Origin: Akkermansia sp.
GTDB lineage: Bacteria > Verrucomicrobiota > Verrucomicrobiia > Verrucomicrobiales > Akkermansiaceae
Length of the DNA: 64,000 nt
Reading direction: 5' to 3'
NCBI GenBank assembly: GCA_017409465.1
Contig: JAFQSQ010000024.1
Span: forward strand, 1-64,000
Part shown: positions 32,893 to 41,354 of the stretch, piece after piece
Layout: the number at the start of each line of letters is the position of its first letter
Position numbering within the stretch: the first letter of the stretch is position 1
The notes under the pieces: model-generated
What the model was told of the DNA's origin: nothing
Database searches by the model: none
What the model saw: the letters and a program-made list of their open reading frames with translations, nothing else
Made by a program: the position numbers and the translations under genes

Positions 32893-33870
32893 CTACAGTA
32901 TCAGCATGCAGTCCCCGTAGGAGAAGAAGCGGTAGCGCTGCTCCACGGCCTGTCGGTAGGCCTCCATGATGAGCTCTTTCCCGGCAAAGGCGCAGACAAG
33001 CATGATGAGCGTGCTCTGCGGGAGGTGGAAGTTGGTGAGCAGGGCATCCGTCACCTTGTATTCAAAACCGGGGTAGATGAAGATGTTGGTGTCGCCGTAG
33101 CCGGGGGGCAGGGGGCGACCGTGCCGGGCGGCCAGGGTTTCCATGACGCGGACGCTCGTGGTGCCCACGGCGATGACTCGCTGCGCGGCTTCGATGGCGG
33201 CAGAGGTGGCCTCCGGCATGAAGAAGCTCTCCGTGTGCATATGGTGGTCCTCTATCAATTCTGCCTTGACGGGACGGAATGTGCCCACGCCAACATGCAG
33301 CGTCACGAATGAATGAGGCACGGCGGCCAGAATTTCCGGCGTGAAATGCAACCCTGCGGTGGGGGCGGCGATAGCGCCCTCATGCGCGGCATAGACGGTC
33401 TGGTAGCGCTCCTTGTCGGCGGGCTCGCTCTCGCGGTTCATGTAGTGCGGGAGGGCGAGCCGTCCGTATGTTTCTACATCCACGGGTTTGTCCCAGCGGA
33501 TGAAACGATACCCCTCATCGTCAATGGCTTCTACGGTGCCGGTGGCCTCACCCACCTGCACCGTGCGCCCTATTTTCATCTTTTTCCCCGGGCGCACCAT
33601 GCACTTCCACACAAGCTCGCCCATCATGCCGGCGCGGACGAGCTCGATACCGCCGTCATTGCTGAAATATCGGGCGGGAATGACCTTGGTATCATTGAGG
33701 ACGAAGTGGTCACCCGGCTGTACGTAGTCGAGGATATCGCTGAATCTGCGGTGCTCAATGAGCCCGCTGTCGCGGTGCACCACCAGCATGCGGCTGGCGG
33801 CTCTGTCCGGCAGCGGGCGGTCGGCAATGAGCTCTTCCGGCAGGTGATAATCGAAATCGACGGTACGCAC
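32893..33870 (-). CDS. queA: S-adenosylmethionine:tRNA ribosyltransferase-isomerase
   Basis: 325 aa. Builds epoxyqueuosine on tRNA anticodons. Typical start region VRTVDFDYHLPEELIADRPL, then RASRMLVV-like RAASRMLVVHR, LNDTKVIPARYF, PTAGLHFTPEIL, LHVGVGTFRPVK, TTSVRVMETLA, and TNFHLPQSTLIMLVCAFAG. The start is assigned to GTG at 33870 because family members begin M-R-x-x-D-F-D-Y at exactly this point; a longer ATG reading (33957) would overlap gltX by 65 bp. It follows gltX by 22 bp and is probably co-transcribed. No ribosome site is obvious. Confidence 0.94.
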   Translation of the reverse strand: MRTVDFDYHLPEELIADRPLPDRAASRMLVVHRDSGLIEHRRFSDILDYVQPGDHFVLNDTKVIPARYFSNDGGIELVRAGMMGELVWKCMVRPGKKMKIGRTVQVGEATGTVEAIDDEGYRFIRWDKPVDVETYGRLALPHYMNRESEPADKERYQTVYAAHEGAIAAPTAGLHFTPEILAAVPHSFVTLHVGVGTFRPVKAELIEDHHMHTESFFMPEATSAAIEAAQRVIAVGTTSVRVMETLAARHGRPLPPGYGDTNIFIYPGFEYKVTDALLTNFHLPQSTLIMLVCAFAGKELIMEAYRQAVEQRYRFFSYGDCMLIL

Positions 33871-33892
33871 GGCTTTGTGTGGGCAGAGGCTA

Positions 33893-35248
33893 TCAGCAGG
33901 GGAAGATTTCGATGCGGCGCAGCACTTCATCGCGGCCAAGCACCTGCATGATGACATCGATGCCGGGGCCGGCGTGGGTGCCGGTGAGCGCCATGCGCAG
34001 CGGGAACATCATGGCCCCGACCTTGACGCCTTGTTCCTTGGTCATGGGCTTCACGAGCTTCATGGCATCTTCCCCGTTCCACTCCGGCAGCTCGCGGGCG
34101 GCGGCGGCGAAGAGATTGAGCATGTCGCGGGCGTTGTCCTGCAGCTTGGCCATGGATTCTGCCTCATACTCCAGCACCTGGACCCACTTCACCCAGGCGG
34201 GGGTCTCGCTGAGCAGCTGCACCTTGGTCTGCACACTGGGCAGCGTCTCGCGCAGCTGCGGCGTGTCCTGCAGCCCGGCGGCGGTGCAGAAGGGGAGAGC
34301 CAGCTCTACAAACTTCTGCGGTTCCAGGCGCATGATGTGCTGCTGGTTCATCCACTTGCACTTGGTGATATCGAACTTGGCGGCGGCGCGGTTCACATTT
34401 TCCAGAGAGAAGAGGTCGATGAGCTGCTGCTTGGTGAACACCTCGTCATCGCTCTTCGGACTCCAACCCAGCAGGGCTATGAAATTGATAACCGCATCCG
34501 GCAGGAAACCCTCCTCCGGGTAGTTGCCCAGCTGGGCGCCCACGTCGCGCTTGCTCATCTTGGAACCGTCCGGATTCTGGATGAGGGGAATGTGGGCATA
34601 CACCGGCGGCTCGATACCGAAAGCGTCAAAGAGCTGGAGGTGCTTGAACGTGTTCATGATGTGGTCCTCACCGCGAATGACGTGCGTGATTTTCATCTCA
34701 ATGTCATCCACCACGTTGACCAGGTGGAAGATGTAGGAGCCGTCCGTGCGTTTCACCACCATGTCCGGGGTGTTGTCCACATTGTTGTAGTCCACGGAAA
34801 TATCGCCGCAGACGAGGTCATGCAGCGTCATGACACCCTCGCGCTTGAAGCGGAAGCGCCAGACCGTGCCCTCGCTGGTGCCGGGAATCTCATCGCCGTT
34901 CTTGTCGCGCTTGTTGGGAGCAGGGCACTCATACACGCGCCCCATGTCCACCAGCTTCTGGAAGTAGCGGTCATAGATGTCCTTGCGCTGGCTCTGGTAG
35001 TAGGGAGCATAGTCGCCGCCCTTGCCTTCGCCTTCATCCCAATCCAGCCCGAGCCATTCCATGCCGGTGAAGATAGCCTTCATGGCATCTTCCACATGGC
35101 GTTCCTGGTCGGTGTCTTCGATACGCAGGATGAATGTGCCACCCATCTTGCGGGCAAAGAGGTAGTTGAAGAGGGCGGTGCGGGCTCCGCCGATGTGCAG
35201 ATAGCCGGTCGGGGAGGGTGCAAAGCGTGTGCGGACATTCGTTGACAT
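33893..35248 (-). CDS. gltX: Glutamyl-tRNA synthetase
   Basis: 451 aa, class I synthetase. RFAPSPTGYLHIGGARTALFNYLFAR carries the HIGH-type motif (residues 18-21 HIGG), and DGSKMSKRDVG is the KMSKS loop. The C-terminal helical anticodon-binding domain is present. The start is at MSTNVRTRFAPSP (35248): the promoter's -10 ends 6 nt before it, so the ORF's first ATG at 35311 is upstream of the promoter. First gene of a gltX-queA unit. Whether it is discriminating or also charges tRNA-Gln cannot be told from this window. Confidence 0.95.
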   Translation of the reverse strand: MSTNVRTRFAPSPTGYLHIGGARTALFNYLFARKMGGTFILRIEDTDQERHVEDAMKAIFTGMEWLGLDWDEGEGKGGDYAPYYQSQRKDIYDRYFQKLVDMGRVYECPAPNKRDKNGDEIPGTSEGTVWRFRFKREGVMTLHDLVCGDISVDYNNVDNTPDMVVKRTDGSYIFHLVNVVDDIEMKITHVIRGEDHIMNTFKHLQLFDAFGIEPPVYAHIPLIQNPDGSKMSKRDVGAQLGNYPEEGFLPDAVINFIALLGWSPKSDDEVFTKQQLIDLFSLENVNRAAAKFDITKCKWMNQQHIMRLEPQKFVELALPFCTAAGLQDTPQLRETLPSVQTKVQLLSETPAWVKWVQVLEYEAESMAKLQDNARDMLNLFAAAARELPEWNGEDAMKLVKPMTKEQGVKVGAMMFPLRMALTGTHAGPGIDVIMQVLGRDEVLRRIEIFPC

Positions 35249-35254
35249 GCGCGC

Positions 35255-35283
35255 CTTATACACCTTTTGCCCGATTTTTTCAA
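35255..35283 (-). promoter_or_regulatory. Promoter of gltX, start-codon-proximal type
   Basis: Minus strand: TTGAAA (35278-35283), 17-bp spacer, TATAAG (35255-35260), only 6 nt before the ATG; the message is predicted to start at or next to the start codon. Confidence 0.75.
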
Positions 35284-35387
35284 GCGCAAACCGTGACTTG
35301 ACCGGGCTCATTTGGGGAGTGACGGCGATTAAACTTGCCCGCCTGAGTCAAAAATGCTAGATTAGTGCGGGTGTATTGTAGCCGATT

Positions 35388-36344
35388 ATGATACGTCAGA
35401 CATTCACAGGATTAGTGTTGCTGCTGGGCGTACCTCTTCTTTGTGCGCAGGAGGAGGCAGTCGAGGAGGCTGTAGACGTGGCTCGGACGGCAGATTGGTG
35501 CCGAGAGGCTGCAGCGGCCGGTGATGCAGCGGCGCAGTACGAGCTGGCACGGTGTTATTTCACGGGTTCCGGCGTGGCTGTATCGCAGAAAAAAGCGTTG
35601 GAGTGGTTGCGTAAGTCGGCCGAGCAGGGCTATGCTGAGGCTCAGTGCAATCTGGCAGAGTGCTATGCAGATGGAGTTGGGGTGGATAAAAATGCGTATG
35701 AAGCCGCCGTCTGGTGGGTCAAGGCCGCTAAACAGAACCACCCCGAAGCGCAATACAGACTGGGCGTGGCACACCTGCGCGGAGAAGGGGTCGTACAGAG
35801 TGATATGCTGGGGCTGGCCTGGCTGAGACGCACGGCTGCGCAGAATCACACAGAAGCCCTGTATCATCTGGGCTTCTGCCATCTGAAAGGTACGGGAGGC
35901 GAGCCCAACCCGGCAGAAGCTGTGTCGCTGTTCCGCCGGGCGTCGGAGCAGGGCCATGCTCAGGCCTGCTACTGGTATGCAGTCTGTCTGCAGGAGGGAA
36001 CAGGGGTACAAAAAAATCCCACACAGGCGGTAGAGTACCTGCTGCGTTCGGCTGATGGACTCTGCGATGCTGCTGCGTTCCGCTTGGCATTGTGTTATGA
36101 GCGTGGCTGGGGTGTGGCCCCGGATGCGGCTGCTGCCTTCGATTGGTGTTGGCGGGCAGCAGAAGCGGGTATGCCTGAAGCCCGGTTCAGATTGGGGGCA
36201 TGGCTGGAAGAGGGGTTCGGTTGTAAAGCGAATACTGAAAAAGCCCTCAAATGGTATAAAAAAGCAGCGGACGCAGGGCATAGGGAGGCTCAGAACCGCT
36301 TGAATATCCTCAATGAGAAAAAGCCTGCAAAGGCAGAGGAATAA
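35388..36344 (+). CDS. Exported Sel1-repeat protein
   Basis: 318 aa. Signal peptide at 1-20 (MIRQTFTGLVLLLGVPLLCA). About seven Sel1-like repeats of 36 residues fill the rest, each of the form A-x-x-x-L-A-x-C-Y-x-x-G-x-G-V-x-x-x-x-x-K-A-x-x-W: AAAQYELARCYFTGSGV, AEAQCNLAECYADGVGV, PEAQYRLGVAHLRGEGV, and so on. Sel1 proteins form solenoids used for protein-protein contact, often in the envelope. First of a row of tightly packed genes: the next ATG overlaps its TAA (TAATG). Confidence 0.9.
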   Translation: MIRQTFTGLVLLLGVPLLCAQEEAVEEAVDVARTADWCREAAAAGDAAAQYELARCYFTGSGVAVSQKKALEWLRKSAEQGYAEAQCNLAECYADGVGVDKNAYEAAVWWVKAAKQNHPEAQYRLGVAHLRGEGVVQSDMLGLAWLRRTAAQNHTEALYHLGFCHLKGTGGEPNPAEAVSLFRRASEQGHAQACYWYAVCLQEGTGVQKNPTQAVEYLLRSADGLCDAAAFRLALCYERGWGVAPDAAAAFDWCWRAAEAGMPEARFRLGAWLEEGFGCKANTEKALKWYKKAADAGHREAQNRLNILNEKKPAKAEE

Positions 36345-36661
36345 TGAATTGTCCGGATTCTTGGGCGGAGTGGCTCCGATTTGGCGGTGGTGCGTTGTTG
36401 CTCCTGCTCGGGCTTATGGTTGCCGCAGTCAACTGGGGTATTTTGTTCTACAACATTTGGCATGGTCTGATTAAGAAAGATGCTAAACATTCCTCATTTG
36501 TCCCGCTCATTGCCTTTTTGGGTATAGTGGCAGGGGGGCATCTCCTGTCGCCCTTCCGTCCGCATCTGGCATGGCTGGTTTTTCTGGATGCCGCTACATT
36601 GTCTTTCCTGTGCGGTCTTGTCTGTTTGCCGCTGCGTCAGAAAGAAAAAACAGACAGATGA
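36344..36661 (+). CDS. Small membrane protein of unknown function
   Basis: 105 aa, not recognised. Three hydrophobic segments are seen (about 12-36, 50-66, 74-95), with positively charged ends (RQKEKTDR). The start overlaps the Sel1 stop by 1 nt and the end overlaps the next gene by 4 nt (ATGA), so it is translationally coupled on both sides. Confidence 0.7.
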   Translation: MNCPDSWAEWLRFGGGALLLLLGLMVAAVNWGILFYNIWHGLIKKDAKHSSFVPLIAFLGIVAGGHLLSPFRPHLAWLVFLDAATLSFLCGLVCLPLRQKEKTDR

Positions 36662-37044
36662 TTGATTTAATTCAGAAATCAATAGAAGCAGAGAGTAAGA
36701 GACTTTCTGAGTGTGAGGGGCAGCTGAGGCAATACATGTCCGGCGGCGGACTGAGCTTTCTGGTGGAATGGTGGGAAAAAGAAGATTTGCTTCTTGTTGA
36801 AAACGCTCACCTTCTTTTCATTTTTGCAGATGGTACCTATATGGATTTTCTGCTGCACCGTCCTATTGCGGAAAGATTAAGCAGCGTTCTGGCAGAATAC
36901 GGAATCAAGTGGGCAGCCCGAATGGAGCTTCAATTTGATTCCTGCATCCTGTATCCTCCGCAATGCGCGGGGCAACCGTTTTACAATCCGGATGGTTCTA
37001 TCCGCAGTGAATATATTCATTCTGCAAGGCGAAAAGGAACATGA
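36658..37044 (+). CDS. Small cytoplasmic protein of unknown function
   Basis: 128 aa from the ATG overlapping the previous stop (MIDLIQKSIEAES). No signal peptide or membrane helix. Mixed alpha/beta look; a helical start, then LLVENAHLLFIFADGTYMDFLL and a C-terminal CILYPPQCAGQPFYNPDGSIRSEYIHSA. Could be an immunity-like or accessory protein to the two genes before it, but nothing in the sequence proves that. The longer reading from 36571 lies within the membrane-protein gene and was rejected. Confidence 0.65.
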   Translation: MIDLIQKSIEAESKRLSECEGQLRQYMSGGGLSFLVEWWEKEDLLLVENAHLLFIFADGTYMDFLLHRPIAERLSSVLAEYGIKWAARMELQFDSCILYPPQCAGQPFYNPDGSIRSEYIHSARRKGT

Positions 37045-37113
37045 AGCCGTCATCAGGCAGAATAGGAATAGATTAGGCTTGCTTTGCGCTTGATGCTGTG
37101 GGAAAATAGGTGC

Positions 37114-37926
37114 ATGAGATACACCCATGCTGTGATAACCGGGGCTTCATCCGGATTTGGTGAGGCGTTTGCCCGACGTCTGGCGAGGGGGTGTGCCCAT
37201 GTAGTCCTGGTGGCGCGGCGCGGGGAAGTTCTGCATGCGCTTGCAGATGAGTTGAGAGATTCGTATCCCGGATTGAAGATAACGGTGCATCCCTGTGACC
37301 TGTCAGAAACGGCTGCTCGTCAGCAATTGATTGCGTCATTGGAAGGCTTATCGGAAGGAAAAATCCTGCTGGTGAATAATGCCGGACTTGGGGATTACGG
37401 AGAATATGCCGCCAGCGAGCCGGAGCGCAACCACTGTATGTTGCAGGTAAATGTGGTGGCTGTTGCAGAACTGACGCGGGCGTTGCTGCCTCGCATGCGG
37501 AAACAGGGTGGCGGCATTATTAACATCGCTTCTCTGGCCGCAGATTTGTTCATCCCGGATTTTGCCATATACGCCGCATCGAAGGCGTTTGTTGCGTCAT
37601 TCAGCGAGGCTGTCCGTCTGGAGGTTCGCGCGGATGGAATACCGGTTGTAGCGGTGTGCCCCGGCCCTGTTCATACGGGATTTGGAGATGTGGCTCGTCG
37701 CCACGGATGCACCAACGGCTATTCTCCTTTCAAAAAATGGTTTTATACGCCCATTCCCACGGTGGTGAATGGAGCGGTATCTGCCTTGGAACGCGGCAAA
37801 GCCCGCTTTTATCCCTCTTTGAGGATTCGACTGGCCGGATTGCTGGTTCGGAATCTGCCCCTTTGGGTACTGCGCCTGGTAATGGGACGGCGGCCGCGTC
37901 AAGTATCTCTCCTCGACGAAACATGA
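37114..37926 (+). CDS. Short-chain dehydrogenase/reductase
   Basis: 270 aa. Classical SDR: TGASSGFG nucleotide-binding loop near residue 10, VNNAGLG, IINIASLAA with the catalytic Ser, and YAASK with catalytic Tyr and Lys, followed by VCPGPVHTGF. The arginine pair after the first beta strand (VARRGEVL) suggests NADP(H) preference. A C-terminal hydrophobic extension (IRLAGLLVRNLPLWVLRLVMG) may associate with membrane. Substrate unknown. The start at MRYTHAVITG is preferred over the ATG at 37084. Its stop overlaps the next start (ATGA). Confidence 0.85.
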   Translation: MRYTHAVITGASSGFGEAFARRLARGCAHVVLVARRGEVLHALADELRDSYPGLKITVHPCDLSETAARQQLIASLEGLSEGKILLVNNAGLGDYGEYAASEPERNHCMLQVNVVAVAELTRALLPRMRKQGGGIINIASLAADLFIPDFAIYAASKAFVASFSEAVRLEVRADGIPVVAVCPGPVHTGFGDVARRHGCTNGYSPFKKWFYTPIPTVVNGAVSALERGKARFYPSLRIRLAGLLVRNLPLWVLRLVMGRRPRQVSLLDET

Positions 37927-39302
37927 AACAACAATCGCCGAACAAAAAGAAAGGCTTCCGTACATGGTTCGGATGGGGGCTGCTCGGGGTATTGGCTCTG
38001 GCGGCAGGGTCTCTCTATACCCCCTATCCGCTTCAGCTGGCTCGATTCTGCCTCAGCTCTCCTGAGCCGCAGAAACCGGTAGCGCAGCCTCCGGCTCCCC
38101 CCGCAGTAGCTGATGCGGATAAGAAACAGCCTCAACCGGAGACGGTGGTGGCGCCTGTGGTTGAGACAGCGGCACCGTGGCGCCCGGATAACACCTTTAC
38201 GATGCCGGATATTGTGCTGCCTCCGTTCCCTCCGGCTCTGCCGGAGAAAGTAGAGAGCGGTACGTTTGAGCACGTGAACGAGTTGGGCGCCGGTATCAAT
38301 ATGCGCAGTGGCGTGACGTTCAAACCGGGCTCTACTGCCTCCGTCGATCGCAAGGTGAAGGATGCCTACGTCGTGCAGATGTCGCTGAGTCTGTACCAAC
38401 CTGAGGCGGCTACCGGGGAGGAGCTGAAGCTGGTCAATCCGAAACTGCCGATGGTGCTGAATCAGTATGATGCGCTGATGCAGCAGGCGCAGGTGTCTCC
38501 GTGGTTCCACTCGCTCTATCTCCACAAGCAGAACCGGATTCGCAAGAATGCCGCCACGCTTGACAGATTGCTTGATCGGCACAACTTCTATGATACCGAC
38601 ACCATTCTACAGATTTCGGCGCCGGATACCGGGCGCAAGGTGCTGTGGATGCAGGCGGACATGGATGTCGTGTCTGACGGGTCGGATGGTGATCGCCTGC
38701 CGAAAATGTCGGACAAGGTGATGAAGAGTGATTACTACCAGCCTTCCACCTCGTACCGCTGGCGCAAGGTCGGTAAGACTCCCAATCCGCTCCTGGCCAA
38801 GTGGGAAGACCGTCTGGAAAAACTGAAGAAAGACAGCAAGAGCTCCAAAGATGCCATCGAGCACGCCCGTACCGTGGTGGCCGATCTCAAGCTCTTCAGT
38901 TTCCTGCTGGCCGAGTATGACCCTTTCATCGTCATCCCGCTCACCTTCAAGGAGGGGAAAGACGACACCTATCGTCCGCAGCCGGGGGATTACGCCGCCG
39001 TCGTGGTGGATAACCGGGTATTTCCGGCATTGGTGGGAGATTACGGCCCTAAGTTCAAGACGGGCGAAGCCTCCCTGCGCCTGAGCAAGCTGGTGAATCC
39101 CCGCGCGACGTCCTATGCCCGTGCCGTATCCCATCTGGGGGTGTCCTATATCATCTTCCCGGGGTCTAAGGAGGAGAAGAACGGACCGCCTGATTATGAC
39201 CGACTCAACAGCCGGGTGCAGGAGCTGCTGAATGAAATAGGCGGACTGGGGCCGGAAGCTGAGTTCCAGGTAGTGGAAGACCAACTCAAACCGAAACATT
39301 AA
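37923..39302 (+). CDS. Membrane-anchored GH75 (chitosanase)-like protein
   Basis: 459 aa. A hydrophobic anchor or signal segment (about 15-35) precedes a Pro/Ala/Val-rich linker (45-85). The C-terminal part has VDNRVFPALVGDYGPKFKTGEASLRLSKLVNP and SYIIFPGS, which resemble fungal-type chitosanase GH75 blocks (VGD-GP--K-GE-S). The assignment is by pattern only. The start at 37923 overlaps the SDR stop by 4 bp; the longer ORF from 37656 lies in the SDR gene. It precedes ruvA by 6 bp. Confidence 0.6.
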   Translation: MKQQSPNKKKGFRTWFGWGLLGVLALAAGSLYTPYPLQLARFCLSSPEPQKPVAQPPAPPAVADADKKQPQPETVVAPVVETAAPWRPDNTFTMPDIVLPPFPPALPEKVESGTFEHVNELGAGINMRSGVTFKPGSTASVDRKVKDAYVVQMSLSLYQPEAATGEELKLVNPKLPMVLNQYDALMQQAQVSPWFHSLYLHKQNRIRKNAATLDRLLDRHNFYDTDTILQISAPDTGRKVLWMQADMDVVSDGSDGDRLPKMSDKVMKSDYYQPSTSYRWRKVGKTPNPLLAKWEDRLEKLKKDSKSSKDAIEHARTVVADLKLFSFLLAEYDPFIVIPLTFKEGKDDTYRPQPGDYAAVVVDNRVFPALVGDYGPKFKTGEASLRLSKLVNPRATSYARAVSHLGVSYIIFPGSKEEKNGPPDYDRLNSRVQELLNEIGGLGPEAEFQVVEDQLKPKH

Positions 39303-39308
39303 CGATAC

Positions 39309-39902
39309 ATGATAGCCTTTCTTCGAGGAACGATAGCAGAAGCCATGCCGCAATGCCTGGTGCTGGATGTCAATGGCGTGGGCTATGAGGTCCAGGTACC
39401 GCTTTCGACCTTTGATGCGGTCAATCCGATAGAGGGAAAGACGGTGATGCTGAAGATTCATATGCACATCCGCGAGAATTCGCAGGTGCTATATGGTTTT
39501 GCCACGGATGCGGAGCGTGATATCTTCCGGCTGTTGATAGACCGCGTGAGCGGTATCGGCCCCGCCACCGCCATTTCTATCCTCAGTGGGCTGAATGTCA
39601 GCGCGTTCAAGCAGGCCGTCGTCAGCGGTGATACGCAGGCCATCGCCCGCGCCAAGGGGGTGGGTAAGCGCACGGCGGAGCGCATCATTCTGGAACTCAA
39701 GGATAAGGTTGGACTCGCCTCTACCTGGGAGGCTCAGCAGCAGGGGACGACATCAGAGGCCGCCGGTGATGCCGAACTGGCTCTGGTGGCTCTGGGATTC
39801 AAGCAGACGGAAGCGCGCAAGGCGATTGCTGCGCTCGTAAAGGAAAATCCACAGGCCGCTACGGACGAGTTGATTCGTGGTGCGCTGCGGCGCATGAGCT
39901 GA
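39309..39902 (+). CDS. ruvA: Holliday junction branch migration protein RuvA
   Basis: 197 aa. Binds four-way junctions and loads RuvB. Domain I OB-fold MIAFLRGTIAEAMPQCLVLDVNGVGYEV, helix-hairpin-helix blocks ISGIGP-type RVSGIGPATAISILSG and AKGVGKRTAERIILELKDK, and a C-terminal domain III (GDAELALVALGFKQTEARKAI). Its stop overlaps the next ATG by one base (TGATG). ruvB and ruvC are not in the window. Confidence 0.96.
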   Translation: MIAFLRGTIAEAMPQCLVLDVNGVGYEVQVPLSTFDAVNPIEGKTVMLKIHMHIRENSQVLYGFATDAERDIFRLLIDRVSGIGPATAISILSGLNVSAFKQAVVSGDTQAIARAKGVGKRTAERIILELKDKVGLASTWEAQQQGTTSEAAGDAELALVALGFKQTEARKAIAALVKENPQAATDELIRGALRRMS

Positions 39903-40807
39903 TGAGCACGACCCCAACCACAGAGGGCGACTTGCTCAAGTCTGTTTCCCGCAGCTTCTACCTGAGTATGGCCTGGTTGCCGGAGGAGATGCGCCCCGGT
40001 ATATCCCTGGCGTATCTGCTGGCTCGGGCGACGGACAGTGTGGCGGATACCTCCACGGCGACTTCGGAGAGACGCCTGGATACGCTCCGGCTGATGGGGA
40101 GGGCGGTGGCCGGGCAATGTAGGACGGAGGAGCTCGCAGAGCTGCGCTGCCGCTTAGGCGGAGTCATGGCAGATGCTCAGATGAAAGCTGCGGAAAAGAC
40201 ACTCCTGCAACGATTCGGTGAATGCCTGGAGATGCTCTCGACACTGCCTCCGAGGCAGGTGGAGCTCATTCGCAGGGTGTTGGCTACCATCATCGAGGGA
40301 CAATGCCGCGACCTGACTTTTTTTGATGAGTGTCCGGAGCTTCAGTCGGAGGAGGAGACGTGGGAATATACCTACATGGTGGCGGGCTGTGTGGGTGAGT
40401 TCTGGACGGAACTTGGCTACGAAACCCTGGGCGAGCGCTATGCCTCTACGGAGCGTCGGGAGCTGATGATTCAGGCCGGTATACGATTCGGGCGCGGACT
40501 CCAGCTGATTAATATCCTGCGTGATATCCGCGAGGATGCAGAGCGCGGGCGCTCCTACCTCGTCGGGGAGGAGCTGATATGGCAGAACCGCGCAGAGAGG
40601 CTTCTTCGGGATGGCCTGGACTATGCCGGGAGGCTGCGCGGATTCCGACTTCGTTTTGCCGTTGCGTTGCCGGCTCTGCTGGGGCTGAGCACGCTGCGCC
40701 TCATCCGCCGCCGAAAAAATCAGGCGCGGGTAAAAATCCCGCGCCGGAAAGTATATCTGCTGATGCTCAGGGCTGCCTGGTTCAGCGCATGGCAGCGAGC
40801 TTCTTGA
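39902..40807 (+). CDS. Squalene/phytoene synthase-family enzyme
   Basis: 301 aa. Head-to-head condensation of isoprenyl diphosphates. Both metal-binding Asp motifs are present: ARATDSVADT (D45, D49) and INILRDIREDAERGRSYL. SRSFYLSMAWLP at the N-terminus is the family's S-R-S-F block. It could make squalene/presqualene (HpnC/HpnD or squalene synthase) or phytoene; no hopanoid or carotenoid genes are nearby to choose. The 3' end overlaps the convergent def gene by 26 bp, with a basic C-terminal tail (RRRKNQARVKIPRRK). Confidence 0.85.
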   Translation: MSTTPTTEGDLLKSVSRSFYLSMAWLPEEMRPGISLAYLLARATDSVADTSTATSERRLDTLRLMGRAVAGQCRTEELAELRCRLGGVMADAQMKAAEKTLLQRFGECLEMLSTLPPRQVELIRRVLATIIEGQCRDLTFFDECPELQSEEETWEYTYMVAGCVGEFWTELGYETLGERYASTERRELMIQAGIRFGRGLQLINILRDIREDAERGRSYLVGEELIWQNRAERLLRDGLDYAGRLRGFRLRFAVALPALLGLSTLRLIRRRKNQARVKIPRRKVYLLMLRAAWFSAWQRAS

Positions 40808-41339
40808 GCTTCTTGGCCAAGGTGATTTTGGCCGCCGAGGACACTCTGTCCGTGAAGAGGAATCCTTTGAGATGGTCGCATTCGTGCTGCAGACAGCGGG
40901 CAAGTAATCCCCCACAGTCCAGCTCCATGACAGAACCGTCCAGCATCGTCAGTTTTGCTCTGACAAACTCGGGACGGAGCACATTGGAGCGAATGCCGCG
41001 CACACTCAGGCATCCTTCAGTGAAGAGGTAGGGTGTACCGTAGGGCTCCAACTCCGGATTGACGAAAACAAGCGGCATAATGGAGGTGATGGGCTTCGTC
41101 TCGCCATTGATGACGGCGGTTTCAGGCTCTTTGCCCTCCTGCTCATCCTCGGGAATATCGATGACAACCATCTGAATGTTGAGCCCAATCTGGGGCGCCG
41201 CCAGACCGATGCCTTCGGCAGCGTACATGGTTTCAATCATATTGTCTGCGAGAATCTGCAGCTCCGGATCCAGGTGTTCGACCGGTGCACACTCAGCGCG
41301 CAGTACAGGGTCGCCGTATTGTTTGATGTCGAGAAGCAT
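40782..41339 (-). CDS. def: Peptide deformylase
   Basis: 185 aa. Removes the formyl group from nascent proteins. All three motifs are present: GIGLAAPQ (43-50), EGCLSV with C110, and QHECDHL with H152, E153 and H156, the metal ligands and catalytic Glu. An acidic insertion (PEDEQEGKEPET) sits in the middle. Lies 15 bp after the preceding minus-strand gene and probably shares its transcript. Confidence 0.96.
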   Translation of the reverse strand: MLLDIKQYGDPVLRAECAPVEHLDPELQILADNMIETMYAAEGIGLAAPQIGLNIQMVVIDIPEDEQEGKEPETAVINGETKPITSIMPLVFVNPELEPYGTPYLFTEGCLSVRGIRSNVLRPEFVRAKLTMLDGSVMELDCGGLLARCLQHECDHLKGFLFTDRVSSAAKITLAKKLKKLAAMR

Positions 41340-41354
41340 AGCGGAGATAAAGCG

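Noticed and set aside
33871..33957. QueA start at ATG 33957
   Set aside because: It would overlap gltX by 65 bp and add residues unlike the family; GTG 33870 gives the conserved start region.
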